The notes below the pieces were generated by a model. That model was not told the DNA's origin, did not search any database, and saw only the letters and a list, made by a program, of their open reading frames with translations. DNA of 21,606 bases from Competibacter_A sp003527885. GTDB taxonomy: Bacteria > Pseudomonadota > Gammaproteobacteria > Competibacterales > Competibacteraceae. The stretch lies in the NCBI GenBank assembly GCA_035442025.1, contig DAORPQ010000058.1, positions 1-21,606 of the forward strand, in the 5' to 3' direction. The position numbers were made by a program, and so were the translations under genes. Of this stretch, positions 13,340 to 20,420 are shown piece by piece (the first letter of the stretch is position 1; the number at the start of each line of letters is the position of its first letter).

Positions 13340-14655
13340 GTGCTTTTAATGGCTTGGTTCCTTGGCAGCCTTGCGAGAAGACAGGTTGGCCTGTGGTGCA
13401 AGTCAAGCACATGTTTGAAACTGTGCTTGGAAAGATGTTGCAACCTCAACCTGCTTCAGATGACGACATCGAAGCGCCGTACACCAAATCCCTGCATGTT
13501 CAGCGATGCGGTGTCAGCTTCGAAGATTTGCCTACTATGTGGGCGAGTCCAACAGATGTCGCTCAATTGCACCTTCAAGTTGGCGACTTGATGGTGTGCG
13601 AGGGTGGTGAGGTCGGTAGGGGTGCTTTGGTGTTAGCTGACCCTCCCCCCCTCTGCATTTTCCAGAACGCGCTGCACAGGGTTCGTGCGCGGGACTTAAA
13701 CGACGTGCGATATCTTAACTACTGCCTCAAACAAGCATCCGAAGCGGGTTGGCTTGACGTTTTATGCAATCGCGCCACGATTGCCCACTTCACCGTTGAG
13801 AAGTTTCGTGAGTTTCGCATCCATTTACCATCGGGTGAAACTCAGCGCCTGATCGCCAACTACCTCGACCATGAAACCACCCGCATCGACGGGCTGATCG
13901 CCGAGAAGGAACGGATGCTGGCGCTGCTGGAAGAAAAGCGCACCGCCCTCATCAGCCGTGTCGTTACCCGTGGTCTTGATCCTAACGCCCCGCTCAAACA
14001 TTCGGGCCAAGAATGGCTCGGCGATATTCCGGCGCATTGGAAAATTCAGCCAATAAAGTATTTGGCTATCGTTGGCAATGGCTCAACTCCTTCTGTCGAG
14101 AACACCGACTATTGGGACGATGAGAGTTACCCTTGGTTGAATAGTTCTGTCGTTAACGTGTCACCCGTCACAAACGCAAGTCGATTCGTAACCGAGACAG
14201 CCCTTCGAGAATGTCACCTGCCCAAGATTCGACCACCCGCTGTGCTTTTGGGAATCACCGGGCAAGGGAAAACGCGAGGAATGGCTGCAGTTTTGGGAAT
14301 TGAAGCCACCATTAATCAGCATCTTGCGTTTATTAAACCAAGAACTCAAGAACTTGACAGCGACTTCTTGTGCTATCTACTAGGACATGCTTACGCTTTT
14401 CTTCGAAGCGATAGCGATGGCGCGGGCAGCACCAAGGGCGCTATTACCTGTGAGCAATTAGCGACTATGAAGATTCCCGTTCCACCAGGTCTTGAACAAT
14501 TTAAAATTTGCAATCGAATTAGGTCATTATTCGACATCTCAAAGCCTCTTCATACGCTGATCCAGCGATCACTTGATCTACTGATTGAACGCCGCGCCGC
14601 GCTGATCACCGCCGCCGTCACCGGCCAGATCCCGCTGGAAGAAATGACGCCGTGA
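13336..14655 (+). CDS. hsdS: type I restriction-modification specificity subunit HsdS
   Basis: A 439-residue DNA-recognition subunit with two target-recognition domains (TRDs). TRD1 (about 1-165) contains the 'GKMLQP' and 'GDLMVCEGGEVGRGAL' blocks typical of one TRD class. The central conserved helix follows (about 170-220: 'QRLIANYLDHETTRIDGLIA' and on to 'LISRVVTRGLDP'). The second half opens with 'EWLGDIPAHWKI', then TRD2 with 'GNGSTPS' and 'GITGQGKTRG', and ends in the C-terminal repeat 'LIERRAALITAAVTGQI'. Start choice: the GTG at 13336 overlaps the previous gene's TGA and is preceded by 'GGAGATGGAGGA'. Both TRDs are visibly richer in A/T than the central helix and flanking genes, as expected if TRDs have been exchanged by recombination. 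The recognised sequence cannot be predicted by eye, but the half-structure implies a bipartite site. Confidence 0.94.
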   Translation: MSAFNGLVPWQPCEKTGWPVVQVKHMFETVLGKMLQPQPASDDDIEAPYTKSLHVQRCGVSFEDLPTMWASPTDVAQLHLQVGDLMVCEGGEVGRGALVLADPPPLCIFQNALHRVRARDLNDVRYLNYCLKQASEAGWLDVLCNRATIAHFTVEKFREFRIHLPSGETQRLIANYLDHETTRIDGLIAEKERMLALLEEKRTALISRVVTRGLDPNAPLKHSGQEWLGDIPAHWKIQPIKYLAIVGNGSTPSVENTDYWDDESYPWLNSSVVNVSPVTNASRFVTETALRECHLPKIRPPAVLLGITGQGKTRGMAAVLGIEATINQHLAFIKPRTQELDSDFLCYLLGHAYAFLRSDSDGAGSTKGAITCEQLATMKIPVPPGLEQFKICNRIRSLFDISKPLHTLIQRSLDLLIERRAALITAAVTGQIPLEEMTP

Positions 14656-14827
14656 AATTCGGAACCTTCAAGGTGGGCCGTTGGGTAGCGCGCTACCAGT
14701 ACAAGAGTTTCGAACCGTTTAATTGATTAAGATTCTGATAGATAAAGAAGTTATTGTTGAGCTTACAGGCCAGCAACGCGGTCGGGTGTATGCCTTCCAA
14801 CGTTACCTAGATCTCTTCATAAGTTAA
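14652..14827 (+). pseudogene. Fic-family gene remnant (large internal deletion)
   Basis: Two pieces of a Fic-family protein lie between hsdS and hsdR. The first, from a GTG at 14652 that overlaps the hsdS stop (GTGA), reads 'MKFGTFKVGRWVARYQYKSF' then 'EPFN' and stops at 14726; this is the characteristic N-terminus of multidomain Fic proteins ('...YQYKSFxP...'). The second, in another frame and ending with TAA at 14825-14827, reads 'LIKILIDKEVIVELTGQQRG' followed by 'RVYAFQRYLDLFIS', matching the C-terminal winged-helix end of the same family ('ELTGQQRNRVY...YL'). Complete proteins have roughly 350-380 residues, so some 300 residues including the HPFxxGNGR catalytic core are missing. Fic enzymes transfer AMP or similar groups to proteins. 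The 24-codon piece could still be translated but cannot be active. The C-terminal piece is A/T-rich compared with its surroundings. Confidence 0.75.
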
Positions 14828-14849
14828 AGAAAAACGGCTTTCTTTAACT
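14822..14849. terminator. perfect 11-bp hairpin ahead of hsdR
   Basis: AGTTAAAGAAA (14822-14832) and TTTCTTTAACT (14839-14849) are perfect complements around a 6-nt loop AACGGC. The stem is A/T-rich and no T tract follows, so it is a weak terminator candidate at best. It overlaps the stop codon of the Fic remnant and lies 30 bp upstream of the hsdR start, so it may mark the old 3' end of fic or act as an mRNA processing or attenuation element limiting hsdR expression. Confidence 0.45.
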
Positions 14850-14864
14850 AAAGAGCGGCGCTAG
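14850..14864 (+). repeat. 15-bp repeat, copy upstream of hsdR
   Basis: AAAGAGCGGCGCTAG, identical to 10005-10019. It starts at the base after the 11-bp hairpin and ends 15 bp before the hsdR ATG, just ahead of its ribosome binding site (AAAGGA). The two copies bracket hsdM, the YhcG-type gene, hsdS and the Fic remnant. Confidence 0.4.
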
Positions 14865-14879
14865 TAAAGGACAACTCGC

Positions 14880-17800
14880 ATGAAACAAACCTCCGAAGCC
14901 GCCTTTGAGACCGCCATCGAGCTGGTTCTACTGGCCAACGGTTATGCGCGAACAAACGGCAAGAGCTTCGACCGCGAGCGGGCCATCTTCCCCGATGAGG
15001 CGCTGGCCTTCATCCGCGCCACGCAAGTCCAAGCGTGGGAAAAACTCGAAGCGTTGCACGGCGAGCAGACCGGCGCGCGAGTGCTGGAAGCGCTGTGCAA
15101 GTGGCTGGACACCCATGGCGCGCTGGCCACGCTGCGTCACGGCTTCAAGTGTTTCGGCAAAACGTTGCGCGTCGCCTGCTTCCGTCCGGCGCACGGGCTA
15201 AACCCGGAGTTGGAGGCGCGCTATCGGGCCAATCGGCTGGGCCTGACCCGGCAATTGCATTTCAGTCCCAAAAACGAAAAATCGCTGGATGTCGTGCTGT
15301 CGGTCAACGGTATTCCGGTGGTGACGCTAGAGCTGAAGAACCCGTTGAGCGGGCAGACGGCGGCCAACGCCATCCACCAGTACCGCCACGACCGCGACCC
15401 GCGCGAACCGGTTTTTGCGTTCGCCAAGCGCGCGTTGGTGCATTTCGCGGTGGACACCGAAGCGGTCCACATGGCCACGCGGCTGGCCGGTTCCTCCACC
15501 ACGTTTCTGCCCTTCAACCGAGGCGCGAACGGCGGCGCGGGCAACCCGCCCGACCGCGAGGGGCGCAACTACAAGACCGCCTATCTGTGGGAAGAAGTCT
15601 TGCAGCGCGACAGCCTCCTCGATCTGCTCGCCCGTTTTCTGCATCTCGATGCCGAAGACAAGACGACGGACGACGGCAAGAAAATACGAAGGGAAAACCT
15701 GGTTTTCCCGCGCTACCACCAGTTGCAGGCGGTGCGCCAAATGGTGGCGGCGGCCGCCGGCGAAGGCGTGGGGCATAACTACCTCGTGGAGCACTCGGCC
15801 GGCAGCGGCAAAAGCAACACCATCGCTTGGCTGGCGCATCGGCTCTCCAGCCTGCACGACCAGCGCGACGCGCGCTCGTTCGACAGCGTGGTGGTCATCA
15901 CCGACCGCGTGGTGCTGGACCGCCAGTTGCAAAACACCATCTACCAGTTCGATCACCGTCAGGGCGTGGTGCAGAAAATCGACGAAGACTCGCGCCAACT
16001 GGCCGAAGCGCTGGAAGCCGGCGTGCCGATCATTATCACCACGCTGCAAAAGTTCCCGTTCGTGTCCGAGCAGTTGGCCAAGCTGAGCGAGCGGCGCGGC
16101 GAAGGCGGCAAGCGCCATCTGCCCGCGCGCCGGTATGCCGTGATCATCGACGAGGCGCACAGCTCGCAATCGGGCGAGACGGCGATCGAACTCAAGGGCG
16201 TGCTGGGCGGGGCCGAACTGCGCCAGAAAGCGCGGGAAATGGCCGAGCAAGAAGGCGAGATCGAACTCGAACGCCTGTTCCGCGACATGGCCAAGCGCGG
16301 CCAGCAGCCGAACATGAGCTTTTTCGCCTTCACCGCCACGCCCAAGCACAAGACGTTGGCCCTGTTCGGCCGCAACGGCGAACCCTTTCACCGCTACACC
16401 ATGCGTCAGGCCATCGAGGAAGGTTTTATCGAGGACGTGCTAAAAAGCTACGTCACCTACAAAACCTATTACAAGCTGGTCAAGAAAGCCGAGGACGACC
16501 CCAACGTCGAGCGCAAGAAAGCCGTCAAGGCATTGGCCCGCTTCATGCGCCTGCATCCCCACAACATCGGCCAGAAGTCCGAAGTGATGGTCGAACACTT
16601 CCAGCACTTCACCCGCCACAAGATCGGCGGTCACGCCAAAGCGATGGTCGTGACCGGCTCGCGGTTGGAGGCGGTGCGCTACAAGCAGGCGTTCGACCGC
16701 ACCATCCAGGAGAAAGGCTACCCGATCAAGAGTCTGGTCGCGTTTTCGGGCCGCGTCGAAGACGACAATATCCCGGAAAAGCACTACACCGAGGTCGAAA
16801 TGAACGGCGGGCTGAAGGAAAAAGACCTGCCCGACGCCTTCGCCAAGCCGGATTTCCGCGTGTTGCTGGTGGCCGATAAGTATCAGACCGGCTTCGATCA
16901 GCCCTTGCTGCACACCATGTACGTGGACAAGCGTCTGGCCGGCATTCAGGCCGTGCAGACGCTATCGCGCTTGAACCGCACCCATCCGCTGAAGGACGAC
17001 ACCTTCGTGCTCGACTTCGTCAACGATCCCGGCGAAATCCAAGAGGCTTTCCGCCAGTACTACGAAGGTTCGGTCATGGGCGAAGAGGTCGATCCGGACA
17101 GGCTTTATGCGGTCAAGGCCGAACTCGATGCCTCCGGCATCTACTTGCAAACCGAAATCGCTGAATTTTCGGAGGTCTTCTTCGCGCCCAAGCGCCGCCA
17201 GAGCCCCGGCGACCACAAGGCGATGAACGCGGTGCTCGATCGGGCCGTCGCGCGCTTTACGCAGTTGCGGAACACCAAAGAGGAAGAAGCCGAGCTGTGG
17301 TGCGGCAAGCTGGAAGCCTTTCGCAATCTGTACAGTTTCCTGAGCCAAGTCATTCCCTATCAGGACAGCGACCTCGAAAAGCTGTTCACGTATCTGCGGC
17401 ACCTCGCGCTGAAGCTGCCCAAGCGCAAGAGCGGGCCGGGCTACCCGTTCGACGAGGGGGTCGAACTGGACTATTACCGGCTACAGAAAATCAGTGAAGG
17501 TTCGATCAGCCTGAACGAGGGCTACGCCAAACCGCTGGACGGCCCGCGCGATGTGGGGTCGGGCATGGTGCGGGAAGAGCAGGTGTCGCTATCGCGCCTG
17601 ATCGATCTCATCAACCAGCGCTTCGGCGGCGAGCTTAACGAAGCGGATCAATTGTTCTTCGATCAAATCGCCGAAGCCGCCAGCCAGAACGAGGCCCTGC
17701 AAAAGGCGGCCAAGGTCAATCCGCTCGACAAGTTCCAGTTGGTGTTCCGCCAGGTGCTGGAATCGCTGTTCATCGAGCGAATGGAGCTCAACGAGGAGTT

Positions 17801-17906
17801 GTTCGCCGATTACATGGGCAAGCCGGAGATGCGGGAATTGGTGTCGAAATGGCTCGGGAGCCAGGTTTATGACCGACTTTCTTCCATAAAGCGGGTCAGT
17901 GGATAG
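14880..17906 (+). CDS. hsdR: type I restriction endonuclease/translocase subunit HsdR
   Basis: A 1008-residue restriction subunit that translocates DNA past the HsdM/HsdS complex and cuts it at a distance. The N-terminal nuclease domain has D137 and E151-x-K153 ('LELKNP'), the PD-(D/E)XK active site. Two RecA-like motor domains follow: Walker A 'AGSGKS' (307-312), 'VVVITDRVVLDRQLQ', the DEAH box (424-427), 'FAFTATP', and motif VI 'VQTLSRLNRTHP', then a helical C-terminal region presumed to bind the methyltransferase core. Length is slightly below EcoKI HsdR (1170) and normal for the shorter subfamily. The ATG at 14880 has the ribosome binding site AAAGGA. A 224-bp gap holding a Fic remnant and a hairpin separates it from hsdS, so unlike the three upstream genes it is not translationally coupled. 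Confidence 0.95.
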   Translation: MKQTSEAAFETAIELVLLANGYARTNGKSFDRERAIFPDEALAFIRATQVQAWEKLEALHGEQTGARVLEALCKWLDTHGALATLRHGFKCFGKTLRVACFRPAHGLNPELEARYRANRLGLTRQLHFSPKNEKSLDVVLSVNGIPVVTLELKNPLSGQTAANAIHQYRHDRDPREPVFAFAKRALVHFAVDTEAVHMATRLAGSSTTFLPFNRGANGGAGNPPDREGRNYKTAYLWEEVLQRDSLLDLLARFLHLDAEDKTTDDGKKIRRENLVFPRYHQLQAVRQMVAAAAGEGVGHNYLVEHSAGSGKSNTIAWLAHRLSSLHDQRDARSFDSVVVITDRVVLDRQLQNTIYQFDHRQGVVQKIDEDSRQLAEALEAGVPIIITTLQKFPFVSEQLAKLSERRGEGGKRHLPARRYAVIIDEAHSSQSGETAIELKGVLGGAELRQKAREMAEQEGEIELERLFRDMAKRGQQPNMSFFAFTATPKHKTLALFGRNGEPFHRYTMRQAIEEGFIEDVLKSYVTYKTYYKLVKKAEDDPNVERKKAVKALARFMRLHPHNIGQKSEVMVEHFQHFTRHKIGGHAKAMVVTGSRLEAVRYKQAFDRTIQEKGYPIKSLVAFSGRVEDDNIPEKHYTEVEMNGGLKEKDLPDAFAKPDFRVLLVADKYQTGFDQPLLHTMYVDKRLAGIQAVQTLSRLNRTHPLKDDTFVLDFVNDPGEIQEAFRQYYEGSVMGEEVDPDRLYAVKAELDASGIYLQTEIAEFSEVFFAPKRRQSPGDHKAMNAVLDRAVARFTQLRNTKEEEAELWCGKLEAFRNLYSFLSQVIPYQDSDLEKLFTYLRHLALKLPKRKSGPGYPFDEGVELDYYRLQKISEGSISLNEGYAKPLDGPRDVGSGMVREEQVSLSRLIDLINQRFGGELNEADQLFFDQIAEAASQNEALQKAAKVNPLDKFQLVFRQVLESLFIERMELNEELFADYMGKPEMRELVSKWLGSQVYDRLSSIKRVSG

Positions 17907-18047
17907 TCAGCGCACTTTCCGAATTTCTGGACCTTTCTTGAAGCTTGTCCAAACGGTCAAGCCGAACGTTTACAGCGGTTCCGCCGTTCCCGCAACAGCG
18001 GTAAGCTGTGCCGCGCTGGTATCTGCCGCGTTTAAGCCGACGGACTC

Positions 18048-18737
18048 ATGCCCACCATCCTGGTAGTCGACGACGATCCTCACATCCGCGACGTGATCTG
18101 TTTCGCCTTGAAAAAAGACGGCTTTGCGACCGTGGAGGCCGAGGACGGCGAACAGGCGTTGAAGCGGTTTCAGGAAACCCGCCCCGATTTGGTCGTGCTG
18201 GATATCGTGATGCCGGAGCTGGACGGCACGGAGGTCTGCAAGGCGCTGCGCCGGACCAGCGCTGTGCCCATCATTTTCCTGTCCTCGCGCGACGACGAGG
18301 TGGATCGCATTCTGGGCTTGGAACTGGGTGGCGACGATTACGTGACCAAGCCGTTTAGCCCGCGCGAGCTGGCGGCGCGGGCGCGGGCGATCTTGCGCCG
18401 GGGCAAAAACGAAGGGCGCGAAACCGCCACAGCCGATTCGAGCCGGCTCGAACACGGCCGCCTGCGGTTGGACGCGGATCGTTACGCCGCCTTCTGGCAG
18501 GGGCAAGAGGTGGCGCTGACCCTGACCGAATTCAGCATCTTGCGCACCTTGATGCGCCATCCCGGCAAGGTGTTCAACCGCGATCAACTGATGGATGGCG
18601 GCTATCAGGATTATCGGGTGGTCAGCGACCGCACCATCGACAGCCACGTCCGCCGGGTCCGCGCCAAATTCAAGGCCCTCGGCGCGGAGCCCATCGAAAC
18701 CCTGCACGGGATCGGCTACCGGCTGGGGCCGTGCTAG
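18048..18737 (+). CDS. OmpR/PhoB-family response regulator
   Basis: A 229-residue two-component regulator. The receiver domain (1-115) has the acidic pocket D8-D9-D10, phospho-acceptor D52 in 'VVLDIVMPELDG', S80 in 'FLSS' and K101 in 'YVTKPFSPREL', all intact. The C-terminal winged-helix DNA-binding domain (about 130-228) shows 'LTLTEFSILRTLMRHPGKVF', 'RDQLMDGGY', 'RTIDSHVRRVRAKF' and 'IETLHGIGYRL', the OmpR pattern. It resembles CreB-like regulators, but the sub-family call is tentative. Its TAG stop directly abuts the ATG of the kinase gene, so the two are co-transcribed and probably coupled in translation. The 141-bp spacer upstream, after hsdR, should hold its promoter; no clear -35/-10 pair was recognised there. 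Confidence 0.93.
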   Translation: MPTILVVDDDPHIRDVICFALKKDGFATVEAEDGEQALKRFQETRPDLVVLDIVMPELDGTEVCKALRRTSAVPIIFLSSRDDEVDRILGLELGGDDYVTKPFSPRELAARARAILRRGKNEGRETATADSSRLEHGRLRLDADRYAAFWQGQEVALTLTEFSILRTLMRHPGKVFNRDQLMDGGYQDYRVVSDRTIDSHVRRVRAKFKALGAEPIETLHGIGYRLGPC

Positions 18738-20363
18738 ATGGCGGCGTCCCGGCCCCGGCTCAAGCTGCATCACCTGCTGTTGGCGGTCAATCTGACCGTG
18801 CTGTGGTTGCCGCTGCTGGGCTTGGAGGCGCTGCGGTTGTACGACAGCGCCCTGGTCCGGCAGACCGAATCGGAATTGATCGCGCAGGCCGCTTTCGTCG
18901 CCGCCAGCTACCGCGCGGCGCTGGAGCGGTCGGCCCCGCAGGCGGCGGCCGACCCCGAGTACGGCCTGCCGCTCGCCCCGCCCTGGCTCCAGTTTCACAC
19001 CCACGAAGCGCGCTGGCGGCCCCGTCCGGCGCGTTTGGATTTGGCGCAGGACACGGTGCAGCCGCCGCCGCCGGAAACGGTCGAGGCGTTCGCCTCGCCC
19101 GACCCGCACGCCCAAGCGGTCGGCCGGGAGTTGCAAGCCTTGCTGGTGGACGCGCAAGTCATGACGCTGGCGGGCATCGCCGTCACCGACACGCGGGGGA
19201 CGGTCGTCGCCACCACCGGTCCCAGCCTGGGCCGTTCGCTGACCGGGTTTGACGAAGTGCGCCGCGCCCTGAACGGCGAGCCGGTCAGCCTGCTGCGCGA
19301 GCGCCTGCCCGACGCCGCGCCGCCGGCCATCGACTCCATCAGCCGCGGAACCTTGTTGCGGGTGTTCGTCGCCGCGCCGATCCTCCACGAGCGGCGGGTG
19401 GTGGCGACGGTGCTGCTGTGGCGCACGCCGGCCTCGCTGTCCCAGGTGCTGCACGGCAAGCGCTATCACTTGCTGGCGGCAGCCGGGTTGTTGCTGGCGA
19501 CCGTGATCGCGATGTCGGTGCTGACCTCGTTCGCGATAGTGCGGCCGCTCCAACGGCTGGTCCGGCAGGCGCGGCGGGCCACCGCCGGCGAAAAAGGTGC
19601 GGTGACGACGCTGGCCCGGCCGGTCACCCGCGAAATCGCGGATCTCTCTCAGGCCGTGGCGACGATGGCGGGCCATTTGGAGCAGCGCGCCGATTACATC
19701 CGCGCGTTCGCCGCCCATGTTTCCCACGAATTCAAGACGCCGCTGACCGGCATACGCGGCGCGGTGGAGCTGTTGCGCGACCATTTCGACACCATGACCG
19801 CCGCCGAGCGCGAGCGCTTTCTGGACAATCTCGACCAAGACGCGCTGCGCTTGGAGCGTTTGGTGCGGCGGCTGTTGGAATTGGCCCGCGCCGACGTGAT
19901 GCAGGCCACGCCCGCCGACCGCGCTGAAATCGCCCCCGCGGTCCGCCGGCTGGTCGCGCGCTATCGCGAGGCGGGTTTGAAGGTGGAGGTCGTCGAACCG
20001 CTGCCGGCCGCGAGCGCGGCGATGGCCGAGGAGGTGCTGGAGTCGATCCTGAGCAACCTGTTCGACAACGCCAGCCAGCACGGCGGCGAGTCGGTGACCG
20101 TGACGGTGGCGTGCTCGGACTTCAAAAATGAAACTGGCGATGATCGTTTGCGGCTTGAGGTCGCGGACGATGGTTCGGGCATTTCCGCCGCCAACGCGGC
20201 GCGGGTGTTCGAACCGTTTTTCACCACCGCCCGCGCCCGAGGTGGCACCGGCCTGGGGTTGGCGGTGGTCAAGTCCCTGCTGGCGGCTCACAATGGCTCC
20301 ATCGAACTCGCGCCATACGCGGCCGGAACGCGGTGGGTGATCGAGTTGCCGCGCGCGGTTTAG
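18738..20363 (+). CDS. membrane sensor histidine kinase
   Basis: A 541-residue sensor kinase and partner of the response regulator encoded immediately upstream. Transmembrane helices at about 13-33 and 245-268 frame a ~210-residue periplasmic sensor domain (34-244) with a PAS/Cache-like stretch 'AGIAVTDTRGTVVATTGPSL' (145-164). A HAMP segment (about 268-320) leads to the HisKA box 'HVSHEFKTPLTGIRG' with phospho-acceptor H330. The ATPase domain has the N box 'SNLFDNASQHGG' (N444), G1 'DDGSG' (477-481), F box 'FEPFFT' and G2 'GGTGLGLAV'. All catalytic elements are present. It resembles CreC-like kinases in overall design, but the signal is unknown. The GH15 gene 57 bp downstream makes a sugar- or envelope-related signal conceivable, which is inference from position only. 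Confidence 0.93.
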   Translation: MAASRPRLKLHHLLLAVNLTVLWLPLLGLEALRLYDSALVRQTESELIAQAAFVAASYRAALERSAPQAAADPEYGLPLAPPWLQFHTHEARWRPRPARLDLAQDTVQPPPPETVEAFASPDPHAQAVGRELQALLVDAQVMTLAGIAVTDTRGTVVATTGPSLGRSLTGFDEVRRALNGEPVSLLRERLPDAAPPAIDSISRGTLLRVFVAAPILHERRVVATVLLWRTPASLSQVLHGKRYHLLAAAGLLLATVIAMSVLTSFAIVRPLQRLVRQARRATAGEKGAVTTLARPVTREIADLSQAVATMAGHLEQRADYIRAFAAHVSHEFKTPLTGIRGAVELLRDHFDTMTAAERERFLDNLDQDALRLERLVRRLLELARADVMQATPADRAEIAPAVRRLVARYREAGLKVEVVEPLPAASAAMAEEVLESILSNLFDNASQHGGESVTVTVACSDFKNETGDDRLRLEVADDGSGISAANAARVFEPFFTTARARGGTGLGLAVVKSLLAAHNGSIELAPYAAGTRWVIELPRAV

Positions 20364-20420
20364 AACCCCGCCCTCATCAGGTTTCGGAGCTGAACCCTTT
20401 TCGATTCGCTGGAGGAACCC

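Noticed and set aside
14684..14697. Perfect 14-bp palindrome GGTAGCG/CGCTACC within the Fic N-terminal remnant.
   Set aside because: About one perfect 14-bp palindrome is expected by chance in a window of this size, and it lies in ordinary Fic-like coding sequence.
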